This document shows positions 5,463 to 11,853 of a stretch of 12,015 nucleotides of DNA, piece after piece. The DNA is taken from NCBI GenBank assembly GCA_027365375.1, contig DAHXNM010000198.1, positions 1 through 12,015 on the forward strand, read 5' to 3'. Both the position numbers and the translations under genes were made by a program. Numbering within the stretch: position 1 is the first letter of the stretch; each line of letters begins with the position of its first letter. The notes beneath the pieces are model-generated. The model was given only the letters and a program-made list of their open reading frames with translations, made no database searches and was not told where the DNA came from. The DNA comes from Ferrimicrobium sp. (GTDB lineage Bacteria > Actinomycetota > Acidimicrobiia > Acidimicrobiales > Acidimicrobiaceae).

Positions 5463-6662
5463 GTGAAGTCCCTAGGGAAGGATTTGTCCTGGGAGTTGCC
5501 GGTTCGCAGTGCCGCAAGGGCAGCCGACGTGGAGCGACTAGAGCAGCCGAATGAGGCTTTGGAGTGTTGGAGATATTCTCCAGTCGATGAGATCGATTGG
5601 GAGCGCTACCAGGGGGCTGCCTCCAGTTGTCAGGATTATGTTTGGGAACAGGGCATGGAGATTCTCAAGACCTTCGGTGACGTCGATGCTGTTGTGCGCA
5701 TCGATGGCGGCCATCTCGTAGGTGGTGGCCAAGAGCTACGAGGATTGTCGGCCATAGAGGTCGAGGCGGCAGGTGAATTCCTGCGTGAGGAGGATGAGAG
5801 TCTGCTCACGTTGGGAACGCTGCTAGCGCCTGGCCGTGTTGAGATTCGTGCTGATGCCTCGGTGCGTCGACTGGGTATCATCACCGCTGGGAACGGTGAT
5901 GACGCAGCGCTGTGGAGCTGGCTCCGTGTCTTAGTGGACGCCGATGCTGAGTTGGAGGTCGTGCATGTGGATCTCTTGACCGGATCGGTCCTCCATCTCC
6001 CGGTAATTGAGATCGTTGGAGGGGAGCGATCTTCGATCGTCTATCGCCATCAGCTAGAGCACGATAGGATGGCGCTTAGCCTCGGATATGTTCGATTCAG
6101 ATTGGCATCCGACGCGCGCCTTGAGATTGATGCAGCTAGTGCTCATCAGGGCTATACGCGCGTGCGCACCGACGGTGTTCTCCAAGGAACAAAGGCGGAG
6201 GTCACTATTCGGGTTGGCTATGTGGTAGGTGCTGGAGAGCGGGTTGATTATCGCACCTTTATCACCCACGATGCGCCGACGACTACCAGCAATCTTTTGT
6301 ACAAGGGGGTAGTGAACGGAGATGGAGCATCGATCTACACCGGGATGATTACTATTACGCCACTGGGGCGGGGTTCGGAGGCGTTTCAAACGAACCGGAA
6401 TGTCCTGCTCTCCGAGGAGGCGCTTGCCTGGTCGGTGCCGAATCTGGACATCCAGATTAGCGATGTCAAGTGCTCGCATGCCTCGACGGTTGGACCGGTC
6501 GATGAAGAGCAGTTGTTCTATCTCGCTTCAAAGGGATTCCCAGCCGAGGAGGCACGTCGAACCTTGGCGCGGGCATTCTTCGCGGATATGGGTGAGGATT
6601 TTGGTGTAGAACAACTGCGGTTGAGAGCCGCGATTGATGAGAAGTGGGAGTCAGGAGAGTAA
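5463..6662 (+). CDS. sufD: SufD, Fe-S cluster scaffold complex subunit
   Basis: Component of the SUF Fe-S scaffold, which with SufB and SufC builds clusters on the cytosolic assembly complex. It has 399 residues, a length typical of SufD and shorter than SufB (about 470). The N-terminal helical region contains the SufD-like ECWRYSPVDEIDW; the middle is a long beta-rich core with few motifs. The C-terminal region reads QTNRNVLLS, then SDVKCSHASTVGPVDEEQLFYLASKGF with C337 and H339; SufD carries this CSH motif where SufB has EHEATTS. The GTG at 5463 is chosen for AAGGAG five bases upstream. It is the first gene of a unit whose next start, ATG of the Rieske gene, overlaps its stop as TAATG. No sufB or sufR precedes it; the upstream neighbour is a divergent crotonase. 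Confidence 0.92.
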   Translation: MKSLGKDLSWELPVRSAARAADVERLEQPNEALECWRYSPVDEIDWERYQGAASSCQDYVWEQGMEILKTFGDVDAVVRIDGGHLVGGGQELRGLSAIEVEAAGEFLREEDESLLTLGTLLAPGRVEIRADASVRRLGIITAGNGDDAALWSWLRVLVDADAELEVVHVDLLTGSVLHLPVIEIVGGERSSIVYRHQLEHDRMALSLGYVRFRLASDARLEIDAASAHQGYTRVRTDGVLQGTKAEVTIRVGYVVGAGERVDYRTFITHDAPTTTSNLLYKGVVNGDGASIYTGMITITPLGRGSEAFQTNRNVLLSEEALAWSVPNLDIQISDVKCSHASTVGPVDEEQLFYLASKGFPAEEARRTLARAFFADMGEDFGVEQLRLRAAIDEKWESGE

Positions 6663-7021
6663 TGGAACGTATCGGAGTGACTCAGGATTTCGAGGAGAGC
6701 AAACCTGTAAAGGTAGATCTTGCTGGCTTCCCAGTAGTCGTTGTTCGTATCGATGGAGATCTGTTTGCCATCGGAGATACCTGCTCACACGCCAAATATA
6801 GTCTGTCTGAGGGTGAGGTCTATCCGGAAGCATTGGAGATTGAGTGTTGGAAACATGGAAGCACCTTCTCGCTCCGCGACGGACATCCGACCTGCTTCCC
6901 CGCCACTAAGGCGGTGCCAGTTTTTGTGGTTGCAGAGCGAGATGGCGAGGTGTTCCTGGAGGCACAGCCCGGTAAGTCAACCGAAGATACGAGAGGCCGA
7001 GGAGAATCATGGCGTTCCTAG
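6662..7021 (+). CDS. Small soluble Rieske [2Fe-2S] protein of the SUF operon
   Basis: Rieske-type ferredoxin of 119 residues, like the NirD/BphA3-type proteins found in actinobacterial suf operons between sufD and sufC. The cluster ligands are visible as C41-S-H43 and C62-W-K-H65, followed by G-S-T-F-S-L. There is no signal peptide or membrane helix, so it is cytosolic and not part of a cytochrome bc complex. The ATG at 6662 overlaps the sufD stop (TAATG) and is preceded by CAGGAG at 6653-6657; an in-frame GTG at 6644 inside sufD is less likely. The end overlaps sufC1 by 13 bases. Its role in SUF systems is not settled; electron transfer during assembly or iron handling are usual suggestions. 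Confidence 0.9.
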   Translation: MERIGVTQDFEESKPVKVDLAGFPVVVVRIDGDLFAIGDTCSHAKYSLSEGEVYPEALEIECWKHGSTFSLRDGHPTCFPATKAVPVFVVAERDGEVFLEAQPGKSTEDTRGRGESWRS

Positions 7022-7764
7022 CAATAGACGATCTTCACGTCTCCATCGGCACCAAACAGGTGCTTCACGGCATTAACCTGGCGATCGACGACGGTGAGGT
7101 TGTCGCGGTGATGGGGCCGAATGGATCCGGGAAAAGCACCTTAGTGTCTACGATCATGGGCCGCCCCAACTACCAAGTGGAGAGTGGTTCTATCGTAGTA
7201 GATGGAAAGGCGATCGGAGATTGGTCGACCGATGAGCGCGCTCGCCTCGGTGTAGCGCTGATAGCACAGAGCCAGCCAGAGATACCGGGCGTGCGTGTCG
7301 ATGAGCTTGTCTCTTCGATGTACCGGTTCAGGGGTCTAGATGCACAAGGTGTCACTGAGAGAATCTTGACCGAGGCTGTGGACCTATCCCTAGATCAGGC
7401 TCTTCTCAATAGATGGGTGAACGTCGATCTCTCTGGAGGAGAGAAGAAGAAGCTCGAGACTTTGCTGGTGAGCGCGGTTCCACAGTCACTCGTCATTGGC
7501 GACGAGATCGATTCCGGCCTCGACATTGATGCGTTACGTGACGTCGCTCGTAGATTACAGAGACTGAACGAGGAGCAAGGTACCGCTCTGTTGCTTATCA
7601 CGCACTACCCTCGGCTGCTGAGAGAGATTCGAGCAGATCGTGTGGTCGTTCTCGTACGAGGCAAAATTGTCGCTGAAGGCGGGATGGATCTAGCGATCGA
7701 ACTCGAGGGCTCGGGCTACCAACAGTTTGGCGTCGAGGCTGCCGACCACAATATCGCGGGTTAA
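7009..7764 (+). CDS. sufC: SufC-like ATPase, divergent paralogue (SufC1)
   Basis: ABC-type ATPase of the SUF complex, 251 residues. Walker A GPNGSGKST (36-44, K42), Q-loop Q87, signature LSGGE (141-145), Walker B with D165 and catalytic E166, D-loop SGLD (169-172) and H-switch H199 are all present, so it should hydrolyse ATP. It departs from standard SufC: the usual FQYP of the Q-loop is AQSQ, the usual EKKRNEIIQ after the signature is EKKKLETLL, and the Walker B reads VIGDEIDSG instead of AILDETDSG. The retained IPGV and SGLDIDALR are SufC hallmarks, not those of general importers. GAGGAG at 6999-7004 precedes the ATG, which lies inside the end of the Rieske gene. A second, more canonical SufC lies at 9318-10073. 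Confidence 0.9.
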   Translation: MAFLAIDDLHVSIGTKQVLHGINLAIDDGEVVAVMGPNGSGKSTLVSTIMGRPNYQVESGSIVVDGKAIGDWSTDERARLGVALIAQSQPEIPGVRVDELVSSMYRFRGLDAQGVTERILTEAVDLSLDQALLNRWVNVDLSGGEKKKLETLLVSAVPQSLVIGDEIDSGLDIDALRDVARRLQRLNEEQGTALLLITHYPRLLREIRADRVVVLVRGKIVAEGGMDLAIELEGSGYQQFGVEAADHNIAG

Positions 7765-7782
7765 GCGCTGTCAGCACTAGGA

Positions 7783-7801
7783 GGAGGCAGAGTCAGCCTC
7801 C
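7783..7801. terminator. Hairpin between convergent sufC1 and the reductase gene
   Basis: GGAGGC (7783-7788) and GCCTCC (7796-7801) form a six-pair stem with a seven-base loop, in the 69-base gap between two converging genes. On the plus strand GTGTTTG follows within about ten bases, a poor T-run. It could serve as a weak bidirectional terminator. Confidence 0.4.
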
Positions 7802-7833
7802 CGAAGAGTGTTTGATCTGGTGCCTCAGTCGGA

Positions 7834-8979
7834 TTATTGGCTGCTCAACGAGGAGAGGATACGGTCTCGTAGGGTCATGAGTTCTTCGGGTGCATTGACG
7901 AGAACTGCACCTTCGATGCGGTCATCGCGTCGATAAAGGAACATTCTTCCGCCCACTACCGACTCTTCCTCTTCGGCAAGGTCTGGGCTTGGTACGCCAA
8001 GTATCTGAACCAGGAGCTCGCCTTGATCACTCCATCCGAAAGGGAGATCTCCATAGGCAACGCGCTCGTTCTTAACGAGAGCTTCGGCTGTGTGAAGTGC
8101 TTGGTTGGCGGCTACCTCGAAGTGTTCAAAGCGCAATGGGCGCGCATAGAGTGGGTGATGCCAACTCGCTACGTCTCCTGCTGCTGCGATCTGCGAATAG
8201 CCGTCGACGAGCCCAAATTCGTTCACAGCTATGCCTCTATCAGCTCGGAGGGGAAGGGCTCCGCCAAGCCATTCGGTGGATGGATGGACACCAACGCCCA
8301 CGACGACCAGATCGGTGAGCCATTCGCGGCTCCCATCGCGGACAAGTCGTTGTCTATCCACGGATTCAATCGTTGTGCTGGAATCGAGCGCCAACTGTAT
8401 GCCTAGTTGCTGTAGATTCTCTTCGATGAGCCTGCTGACACCTGTTCCAACGGCTCGCGACAACAAGTGGGCGCTCTGTTCGACGATGGTTACCTCCACC
8501 CCTAAACGTCGAGCGCTAACTGCGACCTCCGCTCCGATGAAACCACCACCAACGATCGTGAGATGGTGAATCCGGCTTAGTGCCTCCTTCAGCCGATTCG
8601 CGTCTCCCACCGTCCTCAGGTAGAGCACGCTCTCGTCGGGGGAGAAACCTTCGAGTTGATGGGGTCGGGCTCCAGTTGCCACGATGAGCAGATCAAATTG
8701 GTATGCGGCTTCGTGAGTGAGCACTCTGGATTGAGCGAGGTCAAGGCCAGTAGCTGGAGTGGAAGTGAGGAGGCGATAACCTTCGCCAGCACCGCGAAGC
8801 CGAACTCGTTGGGCCGATACGGTGCCAAGCAGGTATCCCTTCGACAGGGGTGGACGCTGATATGGGAGTTCGTCCTCGGCGGCGAGTACCGTGATGTCGA
8901 GATCTGGGTCAAGGCGTCGAGCATGGATCGCTGACCGATGGCCTGCGAGTGCTCCTCCCACCACTACCAGCCGACGCAC
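7834..8979 (-). CDS. FAD-dependent NAD(P)H:ferredoxin reductase
   Basis: Flavoprotein reductase of the putidaredoxin-reductase/BphA4/rubredoxin-reductase family, 381 residues, passing electrons from NAD(P)H through FAD to a small ferredoxin. Visible are the N-terminal dinucleotide site VVVGGALAG (5-13), PYQRPPLSKGYL (39-50), ATGARP (101-106), the second nucleotide site VGGGFIGAE (143-151) followed by E167, the FAD-binding AAAGD (265-269) and the family-typical RFEHFEVAANQ (283-293), then a C-terminal reductase domain. The GTG at 8979 lies four bases after the ferredoxin stop with only a weak RBS, so translation is probably coupled. Its natural partner is the ferredoxin just upstream. Such pairs often serve cytochromes P450, but the location between suf genes makes an Fe-S assembly role possible. 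Confidence 0.93.
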   Translation of the reverse strand: MRRLVVVGGALAGHRSAIHARRLDPDLDITVLAAEDELPYQRPPLSKGYLLGTVSAQRVRLRGAGEGYRLLTSTPATGLDLAQSRVLTHEAAYQFDLLIVATGARPHQLEGFSPDESVLYLRTVGDANRLKEALSRIHHLTIVGGGFIGAEVAVSARRLGVEVTIVEQSAHLLSRAVGTGVSRLIEENLQQLGIQLALDSSTTIESVDRQRLVRDGSREWLTDLVVVGVGVHPSTEWLGGALPLRADRGIAVNEFGLVDGYSQIAAAGDVASWHHPLYARPLRFEHFEVAANQALHTAEALVKNERVAYGDLPFGWSDQGELLVQILGVPSPDLAEEEESVVGGRMFLYRRDDRIEGAVLVNAPEELMTLRDRILSSLSSQ

Positions 8980-8983
8980 GTTG

Positions 8984-9175
8984 TTAGTCGCTCACGCTTA
9001 TTGCCTGTGTCGGGCACTGTTCTTGTGCCGCGTGCACTGCAGCATGAAGGTCCTCTGGCGGATTCTCGTTGATGACGTAGAGGAAACCATCGTCTCTGAC
9101 CTCGAAGACCGATGGCGCGAGACCCTCGCATACCGCATTGGATTGGCACTTGTCATAGTCGACTTCAATGCGCAT
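8984..9175 (-). CDS. Single-cluster ferredoxin, 3Fe-4S type
   Basis: Small soluble electron carrier of 63 residues. Cys ligands are C10, C16 and C54 (followed by Pro) in the pattern C-x5-C ... CP. The position that holds a fourth Cys in 4Fe-4S proteins (C-x2-C-x2-C) is N13, which points to a 3Fe-4S cluster, as in actinobacterial P450-associated ferredoxins. EGLAPSVFEV (17-26) is also typical. The ATG at 9175 has an AGAGAGGTAGG sequence upstream at a rather long spacing. The reductase gene follows after four bases, and the promoter region upstream contains three 10-bp repeats. The pair lies on the strand opposite to the flanking suf genes. Confidence 0.93.
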   Translation of the reverse strand: MRIEVDYDKCQSNAVCEGLAPSVFEVRDDGFLYVINENPPEDLHAAVHAAQEQCPTQAISVSD

Positions 9176-9194
9176 TGTTCAACCTACCTCTCTG

Positions 9195-9224
9195 GCTAGT
9201 AGTTGCTAGTAGTTGCTAGTAGTT
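9195..9224. repeat. Three exact 10-bp tandem repeats
   Basis: GCTAGTAGTT is repeated three times without change at 9195-9224. On the minus strand the units read AACTACTAGC and lie directly between a consensus -35 (9232-9227) and the ferredoxin RBS. A 10-base period is close to one DNA turn, so all copies face the same side of the helix. Confidence 0.92.
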
Positions 9225-9232
9225 GGTGTCAA
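9203..9232 (-). promoter_or_regulatory. Candidate ferredoxin-reductase operon promoter
   Basis: The minus strand has a perfect TTGACA at 9232-9227. The best -10 at 18 bases is TAGCAA (9208-9203), inside the tandem repeats, matching only the first bases and one A of the consensus. A start near 9196 would leave a 21-base leader with the RBS. Other registers of the repeat (TACTAG) fall at 15 or 25 bases from the -35. Confidence 0.45.
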
Positions 9233-9280
9233 GCCTACCAGAGGAAAACCGGGCACGTCATCGAGTGTCGTGCAATTACA

Positions 9281-9292
9281 CTATCGCGATAG
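9281..9292. promoter_or_regulatory. 12-bp palindrome over the sufC2 -35 position
   Basis: CTATCGCGATAG is a perfect palindrome centred about 31 bases upstream of the sufC2 start codon, covering the place where a -35 would lie for the TAGACT box at 9306. It lacks a recognisable -35 itself, so a regulator bound here could recruit or block polymerase. The sequence around it resembles the sufD promoter region (see findings). Confidence 0.45.
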
Positions 9293-9305
9293 GGTTAATT
9301 CCCAC

Positions 9306-9311
9306 TAGACT
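9306..9311 (+). promoter_or_regulatory. -10 box of a probably leaderless sufC2-sufS-sufU transcript
   Basis: TAGACT fits the TANNNT pattern and ends six bases before the GTG at 9318. Transcription starting at the usual distance would begin on or next to the start codon, giving a leaderless mRNA. No Shine-Dalgarno sequence precedes the GTG, which agrees with this. Leaderless messages are common in actinobacteria. Confidence 0.5.
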
Positions 9312-9317
9312 GGGCAC

Positions 9318-10073
9318 GTGACTGTCCAACCATTGTTTGAAGCGCGGGAACTATGGGTTTCGGCCGCTGGCACTACCATCCTGAAGGGGTTCTCGCTTAC
9401 GGTCGCCCCTGGGGAGCTGCATGTGATCATGGGTCCCAACGGATCTGGCAAGTCGAGTTTTGCGAATGCGATCATGGGAAGTGCAGATTATCAGATCGAC
9501 AAGGGACAGGTAATTTTTAAAGGAATCGATATAAGCGCGCTCCCAGTCGATGAACGTGCTAAGGAGGGCATTTTCCTTGCCTTCCAATACCCTGAGGAGA
9601 TCCCTGGCGTCTCGGTGATCCAATTCCTTCGACAGGCGCTTCAGGCGCGACGTGGTAATGATGTCTCGGCGATTGAGGTTCGGTTCGACCTCCTCGAGTG
9701 GCTTGAGCGTCTTGGTCTGGATCCGTCTTTTGCATCGCGTTACCTAAATGAAGGTTTTTCAGGAGGCGAGAAGAAGCGAAATGAGATCATTCAGATGGCG
9801 ATGATGCAGCCAGAGCTCGCCATCCTCGACGAGACCGACTCCGGCCTTGATATCGATGCTCTACGAACTGTGGCTCGAGGGATCGAGACTGTGAGAGAGG
9901 CGAACCCAGAGATGGGAGTTGTTCTGATCACGCACTATCAGCGGATACTGGCATGGCTCGCACCAACAGCGGTTCATGTAGCCGTCGATGGGCGCATCGT
10001 TGGTTCAGGTGGCATGGAGTTGGTGGAGGATCTAGAGCGAGAGGGATATCAGAAGTGGCGAGTGTTGAAGTAA
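9318..10073 (+). CDS. sufC: SufC ATPase, canonical copy (SufC2)
   Basis: ATPase of the SUF scaffold complex, 251 residues, which drives the SufB-SufC-SufD machine. Motifs match the family closely: Walker A GPNGSGKSS (39-47, K45), Q-loop LAFQYPEEIPGV with Q90, signature FSGGEKKRNEIIQM (147-160), Walker B AILDETDSGLD with D171 and E172, and H-switch H206 in THYQRIL. The GTG at 9318 gives the expected N-terminus; there is no RBS, and a -10 box directly upstream suggests a leaderless message. The last 19 bases overlap the sufS start. It heads a second plus-strand suf unit, split from sufD-Rieske-sufC1 by the antisense ferredoxin and reductase genes. It has the same length as SufC1 but clearly differs from it in sequence. 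Confidence 0.95.
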   Translation: MTVQPLFEARELWVSAAGTTILKGFSLTVAPGELHVIMGPNGSGKSSFANAIMGSADYQIDKGQVIFKGIDISALPVDERAKEGIFLAFQYPEEIPGVSVIQFLRQALQARRGNDVSAIEVRFDLLEWLERLGLDPSFASRYLNEGFSGGEKKRNEIIQMAMMQPELAILDETDSGLDIDALRTVARGIETVREANPEMGVVLITHYQRILAWLAPTAVHVAVDGRIVGSGGMELVEDLEREGYQKWRVLK

Positions 10074-11305
10074 CGGATCAGATCGACAAGCTCCGGAGTG
10101 ACTTCCCAATCTTCGCAGATATTCGTGCGTCGCGACCGTTCTACTATCTCGATTCTGCAGCCTCTTCGCAGCACCCTGCCGTGGTGATCGATGCCATGGA
10201 TCGTTACTATCGACATTCGCACGCTAACGTGCATCGAGGGGTCTATGGATTGGCGGAAGAGGCGACTGGGATCTACGAGAATGCTCGTAAGCACCTAGGT
10301 CGATTTATCGGTGCTAACGACCCCTCCCATGAGATTGTCTTCACTAAGAATGCGACTGAGGCGCTTAATTTAGTCGCTCAGGGGTTAGGTCGTGTGCTTT
10401 TGACATCTGAGAGCCATGTGTTGCTCACGGAGATGGAGCATCATGCCAATCTGGTTCCATGGATGATCCTCCAAGAGCAACTCGGCTTCACGATTGAGTA
10501 CCTTCCCTTTGACGCCGAGGGTCTGCTGGTGCTTGATGACTTGGATGCCATGCTGGAACGCGCGAGTATTCTTGGCGTGACTCTGATGTCCAATGTGCTC
10601 GGAACCTTAAATCCGGTTGCGATGCTGAGCGAGAGAGCTCATCAGCACGACGTCTTGGTGGTAGCTGACGGAGCCCAGTTTGTTCCTCATTTCGCCACCG
10701 ATGTCAGCGAGTTAGGCGTGGATTGTCTAGCCATCACAGCACATAAGATGTTGGCTCCAACCGGTATCGGTGCCCTCTGGGCTAGGGCAGAGATCCTCGA
10801 TCGCATGCAGCCTTTCCTCGGTGGCGGTGAGATGATCAGTGATGTGCGACTAGATGGCTTTACTGCGAATGAGATCCCGCACAAGTTTGAGGCGGGTACT
10901 CCACCGATCGCTGAGGCGGCTGGATGGGATGCTGCGCTTGGCTATCTAGAAAAGGTCGGCATGGCTACGATCAGCGCTCATGATCGCAGCCTTACCAATT
11001 ATGCGATGATTCAGTTGCAAGAGAGACTCGACGACCGTATTACTATTTTTGGCCCACCCGATGTTACAAAGCGAGGAGGAGTTATCTCCTTTGAACTCGC
11101 CGATGTGCATCCCCATGATGTCGCGCAGGTGCTAGATCAACATGGAGTGTGCGTGCGGGCTGGGCATCATTGCGCAAAGCCACTTATGCGTCAATTGGGT
11201 GTGGGTGCGACGGCCCGGGCTTCCTTCTATCTCTATAACGACGAGCAAGATGTTGACGCATTGGTTGACGCCCTGCTTGATGCCTACCGATTGTTTCATG
11301 ATTAG
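10055..11305 (+). CDS. sufS: SufS cysteine desulfurase
   Basis: PLP-dependent cysteine desulfurase (group II, SufS/CsdA type), 416 residues. It removes sulfur from L-cysteine as a persulfide and gives alanine. The N-terminal FYYLDSAASSQHP, the region SHANVHRGVYGLAEEAT, the PLP lysine K231 in TAHKMLAPTGIGALW and the catalytic C373 in RAGHHCAKPLMRQLG are visible. The GTG at 10055 is the best start: it gives the usual N-terminal length (IDKLRSDFPIF follows) and has GAGAGGG about nine bases upstream. It overlaps sufC2 by 19 bases. The reading frame is open further upstream, but that part lies inside sufC2 and is not SufS-like. sufU starts eight bases after its stop, the usual partner arrangement in bacteria with SufU in place of SufE. 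Confidence 0.95.
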   Translation: MASVEVTDQIDKLRSDFPIFADIRASRPFYYLDSAASSQHPAVVIDAMDRYYRHSHANVHRGVYGLAEEATGIYENARKHLGRFIGANDPSHEIVFTKNATEALNLVAQGLGRVLLTSESHVLLTEMEHHANLVPWMILQEQLGFTIEYLPFDAEGLLVLDDLDAMLERASILGVTLMSNVLGTLNPVAMLSERAHQHDVLVVADGAQFVPHFATDVSELGVDCLAITAHKMLAPTGIGALWARAEILDRMQPFLGGGEMISDVRLDGFTANEIPHKFEAGTPPIAEAAGWDAALGYLEKVGMATISAHDRSLTNYAMIQLQERLDDRITIFGPPDVTKRGGVISFELADVHPHDVAQVLDQHGVCVRAGHHCAKPLMRQLGVGATARASFYLYNDEQDVDALVDALLDAYRLFHD

Positions 11306-11313
11306 GAGTGAGT

Positions 11314-11769
11314 ATGAACGATCTTGACGATCTCTATCGGGAGATTATCCTCGATCACTACAAGAATCCCCGAAACCAGGGAGTTCTTGAAGGACCTACA
11401 GTACACGCCCAGGAGGGTTTTAACCCACTTTGTGGTGATGAAGTTACTATCTATGCCCAGGTTGAAGATGATGTCGTAGTCGATATCAAAATCACTGGCC
11501 AAGGCTGTTCGATATCGCGATCGTCTGCCTCTCTGATGTCCCAAGCTGTCAAGGGTAAGTCGATAGATGAGGTCAAGGCTACCGTGAGCCGTTTTAAGCG
11601 CATGATCGCGGTGGAGGAGTCAGAGGGTGAGCCTGAGGAGGTTGATCTCCGGGTGATCGGAGAACTGGCCGCTCTTCAGGGCGTGGTGAAGTTCCCTGTG
11701 CGGATCAAGTGTGCGACGTTACCCTGGAATACGCTGATGATAGCGCTTGAGGATGCCCAGGCACGCTGA
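11314..11769 (+). CDS. sufU: SufU, zinc-dependent sulfur acceptor for SufS
   Basis: SufU-family protein, 151 residues, which receives persulfide sulfur from SufS by ligand exchange at a zinc site. The conserved ligands are C40 and D42 in NPLCGDEV, C65 in GQGCSIS and C133 in IKCATLPW. It has the insertion between GCSIS and KCATL that separates SufU from the scaffold IscU, and lacks the IscU LPPVK motif. The ATG at 11314 is chosen because AGGAG at 11304-11308 precedes it by five bases; an in-frame GTG at 11308 overlaps that site. It is the last recognisable gene of the unit. No sufT or paaD-like gene follows, only a convergent unknown gene. Confidence 0.95.
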   Translation: MNDLDDLYREIILDHYKNPRNQGVLEGPTVHAQEGFNPLCGDEVTIYAQVEDDVVVDIKITGQGCSISRSSASLMSQAVKGKSIDEVKATVSRFKRMIAVEESEGEPEEVDLRVIGELAALQGVVKFPVRIKCATLPWNTLMIALEDAQAR

Positions 11770-11808
11770 TTTGTTCCCTTGCAAAAGGTCATAGAGTCGT
11801 GTTACTAG

Positions 11809-11837
11809 CCGAAAGGGCGTTTCGAAGTTCTTTTCGG
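11809..11837. terminator. Possible bidirectional terminator after sufU
   Basis: CCGAAA (11809-11814) pairs with TTTCGG (11832-11837), and CGAAA also pairs with the nearer TTTCG (11820-11824) to make a small hairpin. It lies in the 84-base gap between two converging genes, a usual place for a shared terminator. The stems are short and AT-rich and no long T-run follows, so support is modest. Confidence 0.35.
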
Positions 11838-11853
11838 TGAAAAGATGTGCCTG

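Noticed and set aside
6054..6479. 141-codon open frame on the minus strand inside sufD
   Set aside because: It is a shadow of the sufD frame, with no family features and no neighbouring minus-strand genes.
9195..9224. CRISPR-like array or replication iterons
   Set aside because: There are only three 10-bp units with no spacers and no cas, rep or partition gene; a promoter context fits better.
9953..10054. Long N-terminal extension of SufS
   Set aside because: The extra codons lie inside sufC2 in another frame and are not SufS-like; GTG 10055 gives the family length.
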